Below are positions 1 to 5,612 of a DNA stretch of 5,612 bases, one piece after another. The notes under the pieces are model-generated. The model made no database searches. It was not told where the DNA came from and saw nothing but the letters and a program-made list of their open reading frames with translations. The number at the start of each line of letters is the position of its first letter. Positions within the stretch are counted from its first letter, which is position 1. The position numbers and the translations under genes are program-made. Source of the stretch: Bacteroidota bacterium (lineage in GTDB: Bacteria > Bacteroidota > Bacteroidia > Cytophagales > Cyclobacteriaceae); the NCBI GenBank assembly GCA_023417955.1, contig JAEZDW010000241.1, forward strand, positions 1 to 5,612, written 5' to 3'.

Positions 1-789
1 GATCAGAGTACATTAACGTATGACAACGGAGAGTCTTCCTTCGAATATGAAGACATGAGCGTTACGCAAATCAGCGGGAATCCTTATGGGATGCATATAT
101 ATCGTGTTGATGCAAAACCCTCCCAAACGGGGAATATTCCTGATGACAAAACTCCTGAAACATATTATGGCGTTTTCACAGCCAAAAGAATTCTAACTCC
201 AACTTTTCAAATCGCGAACTGCGCGGGCTTTCATCGTACCGACAATTCCGAGGCAACATGGGGGGAGGGCATTCCGTTGAATTTTGCTGATCGTGCTGAA
301 GTGTTTTTCGATGGACAGGGTGACATCAAACTCGATTTGGGACCGGATATGCGGTTATGCGGAGTTGATGCCGTGGAGATAGATGCTCGAATAAGCGACT
401 CCGCCTCGGAAATCGTGTGGAGCACTGGTGAGACAACCTCCAATATTACTGTCCATGAATCCGGAACGTATTCCGTTACCGTGACGAACCTTTGTGGTTC
501 CTGGTACGATGAGGTGCAAGTTCACTTAATGCCGAGGCTCGAAGAGAACTCCGTGCCTAATGTAATTTCGCCGAATGGCGACGAATACAATCAGTTCTTC
601 GTTCTTGGCGAAGCCGACTTTGAAACGGTGAATTTGCAAATATTTAACCGATGGGGGAGGCAGGTATATGAATCGGCGAACTACGCCAACAATTGGGACG
701 GACAAGACGTAAGTGGAGGTGTGTACTTTTATGTACTCATGCGCGAATGCGGCGAAGTTCTGAAGGGACTAATACACGTCCTGAAGTGA
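1..789 (+). CDS. T9SS type B sorted extracellular protein, C-terminal 262 residues (5' partial)
   Basis: The frame is open from base 1 with no stop, so this is the C-terminal end of a longer protein; the ATG at 55 is internal, not a credible start. Numbering from base 1, residues 1-105 form a Thr/Asn/Asp-rich, probably beta-rich region I cannot assign. Residues 109-176 are an Ig-like repeat of the kind common in Bacteroidota adhesins: LDLGPDMRLC, then WSTGETTSNIT and SGTYSVTVTNLCG, with Cys120 and Cys165 possibly paired. Residues 185-262 match the gliding motility-associated C-terminal (CHU_C, type B T9SS) sorting domain: PNVISPNGDEYN, IFNRWGRQVYE, NWDG, GGVYFYVL and a terminal KGLIHVLK. From family knowledge, this domain directs Sec-exported proteins through the type IX system to the surface or medium. 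The functional part and the signal peptide lie outside the window. It converges with ruvC, 22 nt away. Sorting domain confident; overall function unknown. Confidence 0.9.
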   Translation, partial: DQSTLTYDNGESSFEYEDMSVTQISGNPYGMHIYRVDAKPSQTGNIPDDKTPETYYGVFTAKRILTPTFQIANCAGFHRTDNSEATWGEGIPLNFADRAEVFFDGQGDIKLDLGPDMRLCGVDAVEIDARISDSASEIVWSTGETTSNITVHESGTYSVTVTNLCGSWYDEVQVHLMPRLEENSVPNVISPNGDEYNQFFVLGEADFETVNLQIFNRWGRQVYESANYANNWDGQDVSGGVYFYVLMRECGEVLKGLIHVLK

Positions 790-811
790 ACATGGCCGAG
801 CTCCGGAACCG

Positions 812-1372
812 TCATACCCCCTTCACCCGCCCCGCATTCTCCTTTACGAAACTCGCCCATGATGCCGCCTTCGGTTTATTGTTGCCTTTTTGATAATGAT
901 GGCAAAGCGCTACCGCCAACGCATCCGTTGCGTCGAAGAGTTTTGGTAGGTCTTTCAGCTTGAATTGCATCATCAGCATTTTCGCCACCTGCTCCTTCGA
1001 TGCATTGCCATTACCGGTAACCGACTGCTTCACTTTCTTTGGGGCGTATTCCACAATCGGGATCTCCCGGTATAACGCCGCCGACATCGCAACGCCTTGT
1101 GCCCGCCCCAGCTTCAGCATCGACTGAACGTTCTTACCATAAAAAGGTGCCTCAAGCGCCACTTCATCGGGATGGTATTCATCAATCAGGTTAAGCACGC
1201 GGTCAAAGATTTTTTTTAGCCTCAGTTCGTGACCTTCATACTTTAAGAGGTTTATCACACCATACTGCAACAGCGAAATTTTGGACCTGGCTACCAGGAT
1301 CAGCCCGTAACCCATGATGTTGGTTCCAGGGTCAAGTCCCAGAATGATTTTCTCCCGAATCGTTTTTCCCAC
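812..1372 (-). CDS. ruvC: RuvC, crossover junction (Holliday junction) endodeoxyribonuclease
   Basis: RuvC cuts Holliday junctions symmetrically in the cytoplasm, acting with the RuvAB branch-migration motor in recombinational repair. I place the start at GTG 1370-1372, giving 186 residues, a normal RuvC length. The RNase H-like fold and all four acidic catalytic residues are visible: Asp14 in LGLDPGTN, Glu74 in VALEAPFYGKN, and Asp147/Asp150 in DATDALAVALCHH. Their spacing (60, 73, 3) closely matches E. coli Asp7, Glu66, Asp138 and Asp141. The frame continues upstream to an ATG at 1489, but that start would add 39 residues unlike any RuvC N-terminus and overlap the divergent glycosyltransferase by 72 nt. 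No Shine-Dalgarno is seen before the GTG, so a few codons of uncertainty remain (the ATT at residue 5, before REKIILG, is a less likely alternative). The Lys-rich C-terminal tail (about 162-186) follows the catalytic fold. No ruvA or ruvB is in the window. Confidence 0.95.
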   Translation of the reverse strand: MGKTIREKIILGLDPGTNIMGYGLILVARSKISLLQYGVINLLKYEGHELRLKKIFDRVLNLIDEYHPDEVALEAPFYGKNVQSMLKLGRAQGVAMSAALYREIPIVEYAPKKVKQSVTGNGNASKEQVAKMLMMQFKLKDLPKLFDATDALAVALCHHYQKGNNKPKAASWASFVKENAGRVKGV

Positions 1373-1417
1373 GCTGAAAGTTAGGCAGCCGCCGGAAATT
1401 TGGGAAATTAGCGCGGA
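1373..1417. promoter_or_regulatory. Divergent intergenic region between ruvC and the GT2 gene
   Basis: These 45 nt separate the proposed GTG of ruvC from the ATG of the glycosyltransferase, so promoter elements for both directions must lie here or inside the opposing genes. On the + strand GAAATTTG (1395-1402) resembles the Bacteroidota -7 box TAnnTTTG except at the first base. No TTG-type -33 element sits at the right distance, and the leader would be only a few bases. I see no good -7 match facing ruvC. The region is called by position; no individual element is secure. Confidence 0.35.
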
Positions 1418-2548
1418 ATGATTTACGCGTTGCTGTGCATTTTCGGTTTGTATTACCTGGTCCTGCTGCTGTTGATCTCGGGCTGGCAACGTGCTGTCTC
1501 AAAAGATGACACACCAAATAGACCGTCCACAGAGCTGATTTCGGTGGTCGTAGCCTTCCGGAATGAAGAACAAAACCTGCCGCATTTAATCGATGCGCTT
1601 TCGAGGCAAACAGACATTAATTACGAAGTCGTACTGGTCGACGACCATTCCGATGATGGGAGTTTTGCATCTGCGGAGGCACAGCTTCAGGGTAAACCGG
1701 GAATTCGACTTGTGCCAAGCAGGGGCGAAGGCAAGAAGCACGCGTTAACGACAGGGATAGACGTAGCTCGTGGCGGTATTGTCGCCGTTACCGATGCCGA
1801 CTCTGTACCGGCTTCCGCGTGGTTGAGCACACTTCGAAGATATTTTTCAGATCCGGATGTGAAAATGGTTTTCGGTGCCGCCCGAATTATGTCTGGAAAA
1901 GGCATGTGGAATGCGCTGCAGGAAATGGAGTTTTGTTCAGTACTGGGCACAGGTGTCGCTATGCACGCCTGGAAAATGCCGGTCTTTTGTAATGGAGCTA
2001 ACATGGCGTTTAATGCAGAGGCGTTCCGACATGTCGGTGGCTATCAGGATAATCTTCAGATCCCTTCCGGGGATGACGAGTTCCTGCTCCGGAAAATTTC
2101 TGCGCGATATCCCGATTCAATCCGGTTTATGAACGAAACAGAAGCGGTCGTTGACACGCCGCCGCAGCCAACAGCGGCTTCGTTTCTTAATCAGCGGATT
2201 CGTTGGGCTGGCAAATGGCGCTTTACCAGGTCCGTTTCATCCATTGTTGCAGCGCTATTTATGGCACTGGTGCAGGGGAGTTATCTCACACTTCTGGGTC
2301 TGGGTATCATTGGACTACACGCAAGGGCAGTCCTGTTTCTCGTTCTTGGCAAAGCCCTCCTCGAATTCATCCTGATTTTTAATGTGGCCACATACCTGAA
2401 TGTTCGGATCCGACCTGCCCAATTTTTACTGTTGCAGGCGATTTACCCGTTTTACGTCCTTGTCACCGGCGTGCTTGCAACCTTTTCTACGTACAACTGG
2501 AAAGGCAGAAATCTTCGGCCGAAAGGTGCAACCGGCAGTCGGGTTTAA
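1418..2548 (+). CDS. Membrane-anchored family 2 glycosyltransferase (GT2, QxxRW type)
   Basis: This 376-residue inner-membrane enzyme should transfer a sugar from a nucleotide-sugar on the cytoplasmic face. It has an N-terminal hydrophobic helix (about 3-21), a GT-A catalytic domain (about 40-265) and three C-terminal hydrophobic segments (about 274-300, 303-328, 334-358). Catalytic motifs are SVVVAFRNEE (42-51), VDDHSDDGS (74-82), the metal-binding DAD (126-128), GDDE (218-221) at the expected acceptor/base position, and QRIRW (259-263), the QxxRW signature of processive GT2 enzymes such as cellulose, hyaluronan and poly-GlcNAc synthases. Length and topology fit that broad class, but many single-sugar transferases share these motifs, so processivity is inferred and substrate unknown. 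The start is the first ATG of the frame, immediately before the membrane helix; no Shine-Dalgarno is evident. It is divergent from ruvC and lies 43 nt upstream of the phosphatase gene, so read-through into the downstream operon is plausible. Confidence 0.88.
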   Translation: MIYALLCIFGLYYLVLLLLISGWQRAVSKDDTPNRPSTELISVVVAFRNEEQNLPHLIDALSRQTDINYEVVLVDDHSDDGSFASAEAQLQGKPGIRLVPSRGEGKKHALTTGIDVARGGIVAVTDADSVPASAWLSTLRRYFSDPDVKMVFGAARIMSGKGMWNALQEMEFCSVLGTGVAMHAWKMPVFCNGANMAFNAEAFRHVGGYQDNLQIPSGDDEFLLRKISARYPDSIRFMNETEAVVDTPPQPTAASFLNQRIRWAGKWRFTRSVSSIVAALFMALVQGSYLTLLGLGIIGLHARAVLFLVLGKALLEFILIFNVATYLNVRIRPAQFLLLQAIYPFYVLVTGVLATFSTYNWKGRNLRPKGATGSRV

Positions 2549-2572
2549 CGCCTACGTAATCCAATTTATTCC

Positions 2573-2580
2573 TACATTTG
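2573..2580 (+). promoter_or_regulatory. Possible Bacteroidota -7 promoter box upstream of the phosphatase gene
   Basis: TACATTTG matches the Bacteroidota sigma-A-type -7 consensus TAnnTTTG exactly and lies in the 43-nt gap before the phosphatase start at 2592. It would start a transcript a few bases before that ATG, giving a nearly leaderless message for the operon. Against it, no TTG-type -33 element is found about 19 nt upstream, and the same octamer also occurs at 3907-3914 inside the deacetylase coding region, so chance occurrence is possible. Confidence 0.35.
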
Positions 2581-2591
2581 AGTTGACGAAT

Positions 2592-3818
2592 ATGGAGTTA
2601 CTCGATATACGTAAGCAGTTTGAGATTAAGGAGTTGGAACTCAACGCATTGTTAGAGATCACGCAAGCGATCAACAACAATTTACCGGAGGAGTCGCTCT
2701 ATAAAATCTATAACTTCACCCTGCGGTCGAACCTCAATATCCGTAAGCTTGCTCTCTTTGTTCTTGACGACGAGTGGAACTGTAAAGTTCAGTTTGGAAC
2801 CGTGTGTAATTATTCGGAAGTAAAGCTTCTTCCAGAGTTTAAAACGATTCAGCACATCGCGCACCTTCGAACTTTCAAGGAGTGCGAATTCCATGAGTTT
2901 GATCTGATTGTGCCTGTTGCTCATAAAAGTAACACCCTCGCTTTGGTGTTCGTCGGCGGGCTTGATCAAAATGGGGATACGTACCATAATGACGATGGCG
3001 TCAGATTTATCCAGGCGCTCAGTAACATTATCATCGTTGCCATTGAAAATAAGAAGCTGGCTCGAAAACAACTTGAACAGGAGGCGCTCCGAAAAGAACT
3101 CGAGATTGCCAGCGACGTTCAGCAGTTTCTCTTTCCCGAAAAACTACCAGATACACCGGCGCTGAAAGTTGAGGCAAGTTACCTTCCTCATGACCGCGTG
3201 GGCGGCGACTACTACGATTACATTCCGATCAACAAGAACCAATTCCTCATTTGCGTGGCAGATGTGAGCGGTAAAGGTATTCCTGCCGCATTAATGATGT
3301 CGAATTTCCAGGCATCGCTGCGAACGCTCGTGCGACTTACTCCGAACCTTGTTGATATTATTGAAGCTTTGAACTATCAGGTTCTTGAAAATACCAAAGG
3401 TGAAAAGTTCATAACCTTCTTTGCCGGAATTTACGATATCCAGTTGAAGACGATGGTCTATGTGAACGCCGGACATAATCCGCCGATCCTGTGGGACAAG
3501 AAGAACGGAATTCGCCTGTTGGAAGACGGATCGACAGTGCTTGGTGCGATGCACCCCCTGCCTTTTGTCAATGAAGGCTTCATCACCGATCTCGATGACT
3601 TCCTGCTTTTCTGCTACACCGACGGATTAACAGAAACCATCAATGAAGACGGGAAGGAATTCGGAGTTGAAAGGCTGCTGGAGTACTTTAGTTCCGATCA
3701 CACATACCTGAAAAGTCTCCGCACTATCCACCAGGACATCATTGTCGCGCTGGATAATTTTAAGGGGCGGAACGGCTATCACGACGACATTACCATACTT
3801 TCCTGCCGCGTAGGGTGA
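2592..3818 (+). CDS. SpoIIE/RsbU-family PP2C-type serine/threonine phosphatase with N-terminal GAF-like domain
   Basis: The 408-residue protein is a soluble, presumably cytoplasmic phosphatase. Residues about 20-150 look like a GAF-type sensory domain. Residues about 150-185 are a charged linker helix, probably coiled coil (KKLARKQLEQEALRKELEIA), typical between sensor and PP2C domains. Residues about 190-408 form the SpoIIE phosphatase with its metal-site motifs intact: GGDYYDY (204-210, Asp206), DVSGKG (224-229, Asp224), NAGHNPP (292-298), TDG (343-345, Asp344) and HDDIT (397-401). Known relatives dephosphorylate anti-sigma-factor antagonists (STAS proteins) in partner-switching pathways. 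No STAS protein or anti-sigma kinase is nearby, so the target is unknown. The frame is open back to 2400, but that extension lies inside the GT2 gene and looks like out-of-frame translation; ATG 2592 begins the family-like sequence MELLDIRKQF. Its TGA overlaps the next start codon, so it heads a tight operon. Confidence 0.92.
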   Translation: MELLDIRKQFEIKELELNALLEITQAINNNLPEESLYKIYNFTLRSNLNIRKLALFVLDDEWNCKVQFGTVCNYSEVKLLPEFKTIQHIAHLRTFKECEFHEFDLIVPVAHKSNTLALVFVGGLDQNGDTYHNDDGVRFIQALSNIIIVAIENKKLARKQLEQEALRKELEIASDVQQFLFPEKLPDTPALKVEASYLPHDRVGGDYYDYIPINKNQFLICVADVSGKGIPAALMMSNFQASLRTLVRLTPNLVDIIEALNYQVLENTKGEKFITFFAGIYDIQLKTMVYVNAGHNPPILWDKKNGIRLLEDGSTVLGAMHPLPFVNEGFITDLDDFLLFCYTDGLTETINEDGKEFGVERLLEYFSSDHTYLKSLRTIHQDIIVALDNFKGRNGYHDDITILSCRVG

Positions 3819-4459
3819 TGGTCCATCGCACTCCATTTTTTCTTCCATCATTATTTCCTTCATCACTTGTATGGCGAGTCCCGGAAAAACAACCTGTGCT
3901 CTATCTTACATTTGATGACGGCCCGATTAACGGCCCCACAGATTTTGTTCTTGAAACATTGGCTGAATATAATGCGTATGCAACCTTCTTTTGTATCGGG
4001 GATAACATTCGAAAGCATGAACTGGTCTTCAGACGCACCATCGACGGAGGACATGCGGTCGGAAACCATACCTATAACCATCTGAACGGGTGGAAAACCA
4101 GTTTGGCCGAGTACAAAGAGAATACAATCAAGTGCGAGGACGCCATCCGGGCGCATATGCCATTACGTGTATCAATGCCGTTGTTCCGGCCGCCTTACGG
4201 ACGAATTAGCCGAAGCCAGATCAGGGCGCTTTCGAAAGATTTCAGAATAGTTATGTGGGATGTGCTCACGATGGATTATCGTGCCGGCATCGCACCCGAA
4301 AAATGTCTGCGCGGCAGCATCAATGCCACGCGACCCGGATCGGTAGTCGTTTTTCACGACAGCTTCAAAGCTGAAAAAAACCTAACGTTCGCACTGCCTC
4401 GTTTTCTGGAGCACTTCTCGAATCTGGGCTATTCATTTAAGAGGCTGTCAACTACCTAG
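3818..4459 (+). CDS. NodB-type polysaccharide deacetylase (carbohydrate esterase 4 family)
   Basis: This 213-residue enzyme should remove N- or O-acetyl groups from a glycan by metal-dependent hydrolysis. All five CE4 motifs are present: TFDDGP (31-36, Asp33 as catalytic base and Asp34 as metal ligand), HTYNH (84-88, metal ligands His84 and His88), RPPYG (124-128), MWDV (146-149), and VVFHDS (177-182, His180 as catalytic acid). It is a single-domain protein. The N-terminus is short and only weakly hydrophobic (FFLPSLFPSSLVW, about 7-19), without a convincing signal peptidase site, so it may be cytoplasmic or membrane-associated rather than secreted. ATG 3818 overlaps the upstream TGA as TGATG, suggesting coupled translation; the in-frame GTG at 3815 would add one residue and is equally possible. 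The glycosyltransferase start follows 3 nt after the stop, so the substrate may be that enzyme's product; this is inference. Confidence 0.92.
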   Translation: MVHRTPFFLPSLFPSSLVWRVPEKQPVLYLTFDDGPINGPTDFVLETLAEYNAYATFFCIGDNIRKHELVFRRTIDGGHAVGNHTYNHLNGWKTSLAEYKENTIKCEDAIRAHMPLRVSMPLFRPPYGRISRSQIRALSKDFRIVMWDVLTMDYRAGIAPEKCLRGSINATRPGSVVVFHDSFKAEKNLTFALPRFLEHFSNLGYSFKRLSTT

Positions 4460-4462
4460 CGA

Positions 4463-5566
4463 GTGGATGTGAAGATCACTGCTAAGAAACGTATCCTTGT
4501 CGCCGCCCTTGACTGGGGTTTCGGTCACGCAACGCGATGTATGCCAATAATCCGGATTTTGCTTGAACAGAATTGTGAGGTGCATATTGCCGGAAGCGGA
4601 GACTCCCTTGCTTTACTGCGCAGTGAGTTTCCTGATTTACGCTCTCATGAGCTGCCGCCCTACAACCCCCGCTATCCGACAAAGGGAAGTATGGTCTTGC
4701 GTATGGCGCTGCAGTTACCGCGTTTTGTTTTTGTGATTCGCAGTGAGCATAAGACGATTGAAGCCATTGTTCGCAAATGGGCTATTGACATGGTCATCAG
4801 CGATAATCGATACGGGTGTTGGTCGCGAAAGGCGCATTCGGTTTTCGTCACCCATCAAAGTAATATCCTGATGCCACAGCGTTTCGGCTGGCTCGCTGCA
4901 TTTGTTCGCAGATGGAATACACGGCTCGCGCGCCGTTTTAATTCCTGTTGGATACCCGACTATCCCGGTGAAAAGAATCTTTCAGGTGCACTGACGAACT
5001 TTGGACAAACTGATTTCCATCCAAACCAATATTATATCGGAACCCTCTCACGGTTCCGCAATCAGAAAAATGATTCTTCATCTCCTGATATAGACGTTCT
5101 GGCCATTTGTTCCGGCCCCGAACCACAGCGATCTGTTTTTGAAGGACTTCTCCGCAAAGAATTGATCAACTCCCGGTTCAGGTTTGTTCTGGTGCGCGGC
5201 ATCAATGACAGTCACCCTGATGAAGTTACCGAGCGCAGCCGGATTATCAGTTTAGCCACCACCGAGAAGTTGAGTCAGTTATTTGCTCAGGCGGCGATCG
5301 TCGTCGCGAGAAGCGGTTATAGTACTGTAATGGATTTGCAGGCACTTGGCAAGAAAGCGATTTTCATCCCGACACCCGGACAGACAGAGCAGGAGCACCT
5401 TGCTTTGAATCTGAGGCAAAAGGGGATTGCGTTTTCGATGGCGCAATCTGAATTTGATCTTGAAGTTGCCATCCGTGAGTCGCGTCTCTTTTCAGGATTC
5501 GATTCGATGCCGGCCGATGATCATTTTTTATATGATGTGATAATTAGGCATCTTGCCGGAGTATGA
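4463..5566 (+). CDS. GT-B fold glycosyltransferase, MurG-like / MJ1255-like family
   Basis: The 367-residue protein has the two-Rossmann-domain architecture of GT-B enzymes related to MurG and family 28. The N-terminal domain carries KKRILVAALDWGFGHATR, with the Gly-rich GFGHATR (19-25) expected to contact the acceptor/phosphate region, then LPPYNPRYPTKG (64-75), SDNRYG (113-118) and FVTHQSN (128-134). The C-terminal domain carries CSGPEPQR (216-223), ARSGYST (282-288) and PTPGQTEQEHLA (303-314), the nucleotide-sugar-binding side. I recognise the whole pattern as the MJ1255-like family found in Bacteroidota and archaea, whose product is unknown to me. No transmembrane helix is obvious; basic and hydrophobic stretches (about 80-93, 140-160) could touch the membrane. 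I chose GTG 4463; GTG 4469 is a close alternative, and neither has a good ribosome-binding site. It begins 3 nt after the deacetylase and overlaps the next gene by 4 nt. Donor and acceptor are not predictable. Confidence 0.87.
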   Translation: MDVKITAKKRILVAALDWGFGHATRCMPIIRILLEQNCEVHIAGSGDSLALLRSEFPDLRSHELPPYNPRYPTKGSMVLRMALQLPRFVFVIRSEHKTIEAIVRKWAIDMVISDNRYGCWSRKAHSVFVTHQSNILMPQRFGWLAAFVRRWNTRLARRFNSCWIPDYPGEKNLSGALTNFGQTDFHPNQYYIGTLSRFRNQKNDSSSPDIDVLAICSGPEPQRSVFEGLLRKELINSRFRFVLVRGINDSHPDEVTERSRIISLATTEKLSQLFAQAAIVVARSGYSTVMDLQALGKKAIFIPTPGQTEQEHLALNLRQKGIAFSMAQSEFDLEVAIRESRLFSGFDSMPADDHFLYDVIIRHLAGV

Positions 5567-5612
5567 AAGAATTTGCCGATAGCGTGAAGTTCGCACTGAA
5601 GGGACTGCGTAC
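5563..5612 (+). CDS. Start of a further operon gene, possibly DgkA-type diacylglycerol/undecaprenol kinase (3' partial)
   Basis: An ATG overlaps the upstream TGA as ATGA, and the frame stays open to the right edge, giving 16 complete codons, MKEFADSVKFALKGLR. The pattern of a short amphipathic start with SxKFAxKGLR resembles the N-terminus of small DgkA-family kinases (typically SFKYAFxGL), which are inner-membrane enzymes that phosphorylate diacylglycerol or undecaprenol. Sixteen residues are too few to prove homology, so the product name is a guess; that a gene starts here is well supported by the overlap. GGAG at 5558-5561 is too close to the ATG to be a standard ribosome-binding site, so translation is probably coupled to the glycosyltransferase. 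Confidence 0.5.
   Translation, partial: MKEFADSVKFALKGLR

Noticed and set aside
790..811. Possible bidirectional terminator between the convergent T9SS cargo gene and ruvC
   Set aside because: The 22 nt contain only the small palindrome GAGCTC with no stable stem or flanking T-run, so no terminator can be supported.
2400..2591. 64-codon N-terminal extension of the phosphatase frame
   Set aside because: It overlaps the 3' end of the GT2 gene in another frame and its residues look like out-of-frame translation; the family-like sequence starts at ATG 2592.
2682..3071. 129-codon open frame on the - strand inside the phosphatase gene
   Set aside because: It lies wholly antisense to a well-supported conserved gene, has no recognisable domain and no promoter or ribosome-binding site; it is a shadow frame.
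3907..3914. A second TACATTTG promoter-like octamer
   Set aside because: It encodes part of the conserved TFDDGP motif region of the deacetylase, so its sequence is explained by coding constraint; it also shows the octamer can arise by chance.
3863..4156. 97-codon open frame on the - strand inside the deacetylase gene
   Set aside because: It is antisense to CE4 catalytic motifs that clearly dictate the + strand frame, and its translation shows no domain character.
1..5612. CRISPR arrays, IS elements, tRNAs, riboswitches or long repeats
   Set aside because: Reading both strands showed no spaced direct repeats, terminal inverted repeats, transposase motifs or cloverleaf-like segments; the window is almost fully occupied by ordinary coding sequence.

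Overview
The window looks like a chromosomal segment from a member of the Bacteroidota, most likely a Cytophagales-type gliding or environmental lineage. The strongest sign is the C-terminal type IX secretion (T9SS type B / CHU_C) sorting domain on the first protein. Weaker signs are the near absence of Shine-Dalgarno sequences and one copy of the Bacteroidota -7 promoter motif TAnnTTTG. Base composition is moderate and looks even throughout. I see no transposase, integrase, tRNA, rRNA, CRISPR array or phage gene. Genus cannot be fixed from the sequence.

Layout. (1) Positions 1-789, + strand: the 3' end of a gene for a large secreted T9SS cargo protein, cut by the left edge. (2) 812-1372, - strand: ruvC, the Holliday junction resolvase, convergent with gene 1 across 22 nt and starting at GTG. 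(3) 1418-2548, + strand: a membrane-anchored family 2 glycosyltransferase, divergent from ruvC across only 45 nt. (4) 2592-3818, + strand: a GAF-like plus SpoIIE/PP2C-type serine phosphatase. (5) 3818-4459, + strand: a NodB-fold polysaccharide deacetylase. (6) 4463-5566, + strand: a MurG-like GT-B glycosyltransferase of the MJ1255-like family. (7) 5563 to the right edge, + strand: the first 16 codons of another gene, tentatively a DgkA-type lipid kinase. The window is coding almost end to end; the largest gap is 45 nt.

How the genes may work together. Genes 4-7 are packed with a TGATG overlap, a 3-nt gap and an ATGA overlap, so they are very probably one transcript with coupled translation. 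Gene 3, 43 nt upstream, may be read into them. Two glycosyltransferases, a glycan deacetylase and a possible lipid kinase suggest synthesis or editing of an envelope glycan or glycolipid. The phosphatase would be the regulatory member. The substrate, the product and the phosphatase target cannot be read from the sequence. I see no clear evidence of a wholly new system; the operon combination is the item most worth following up.
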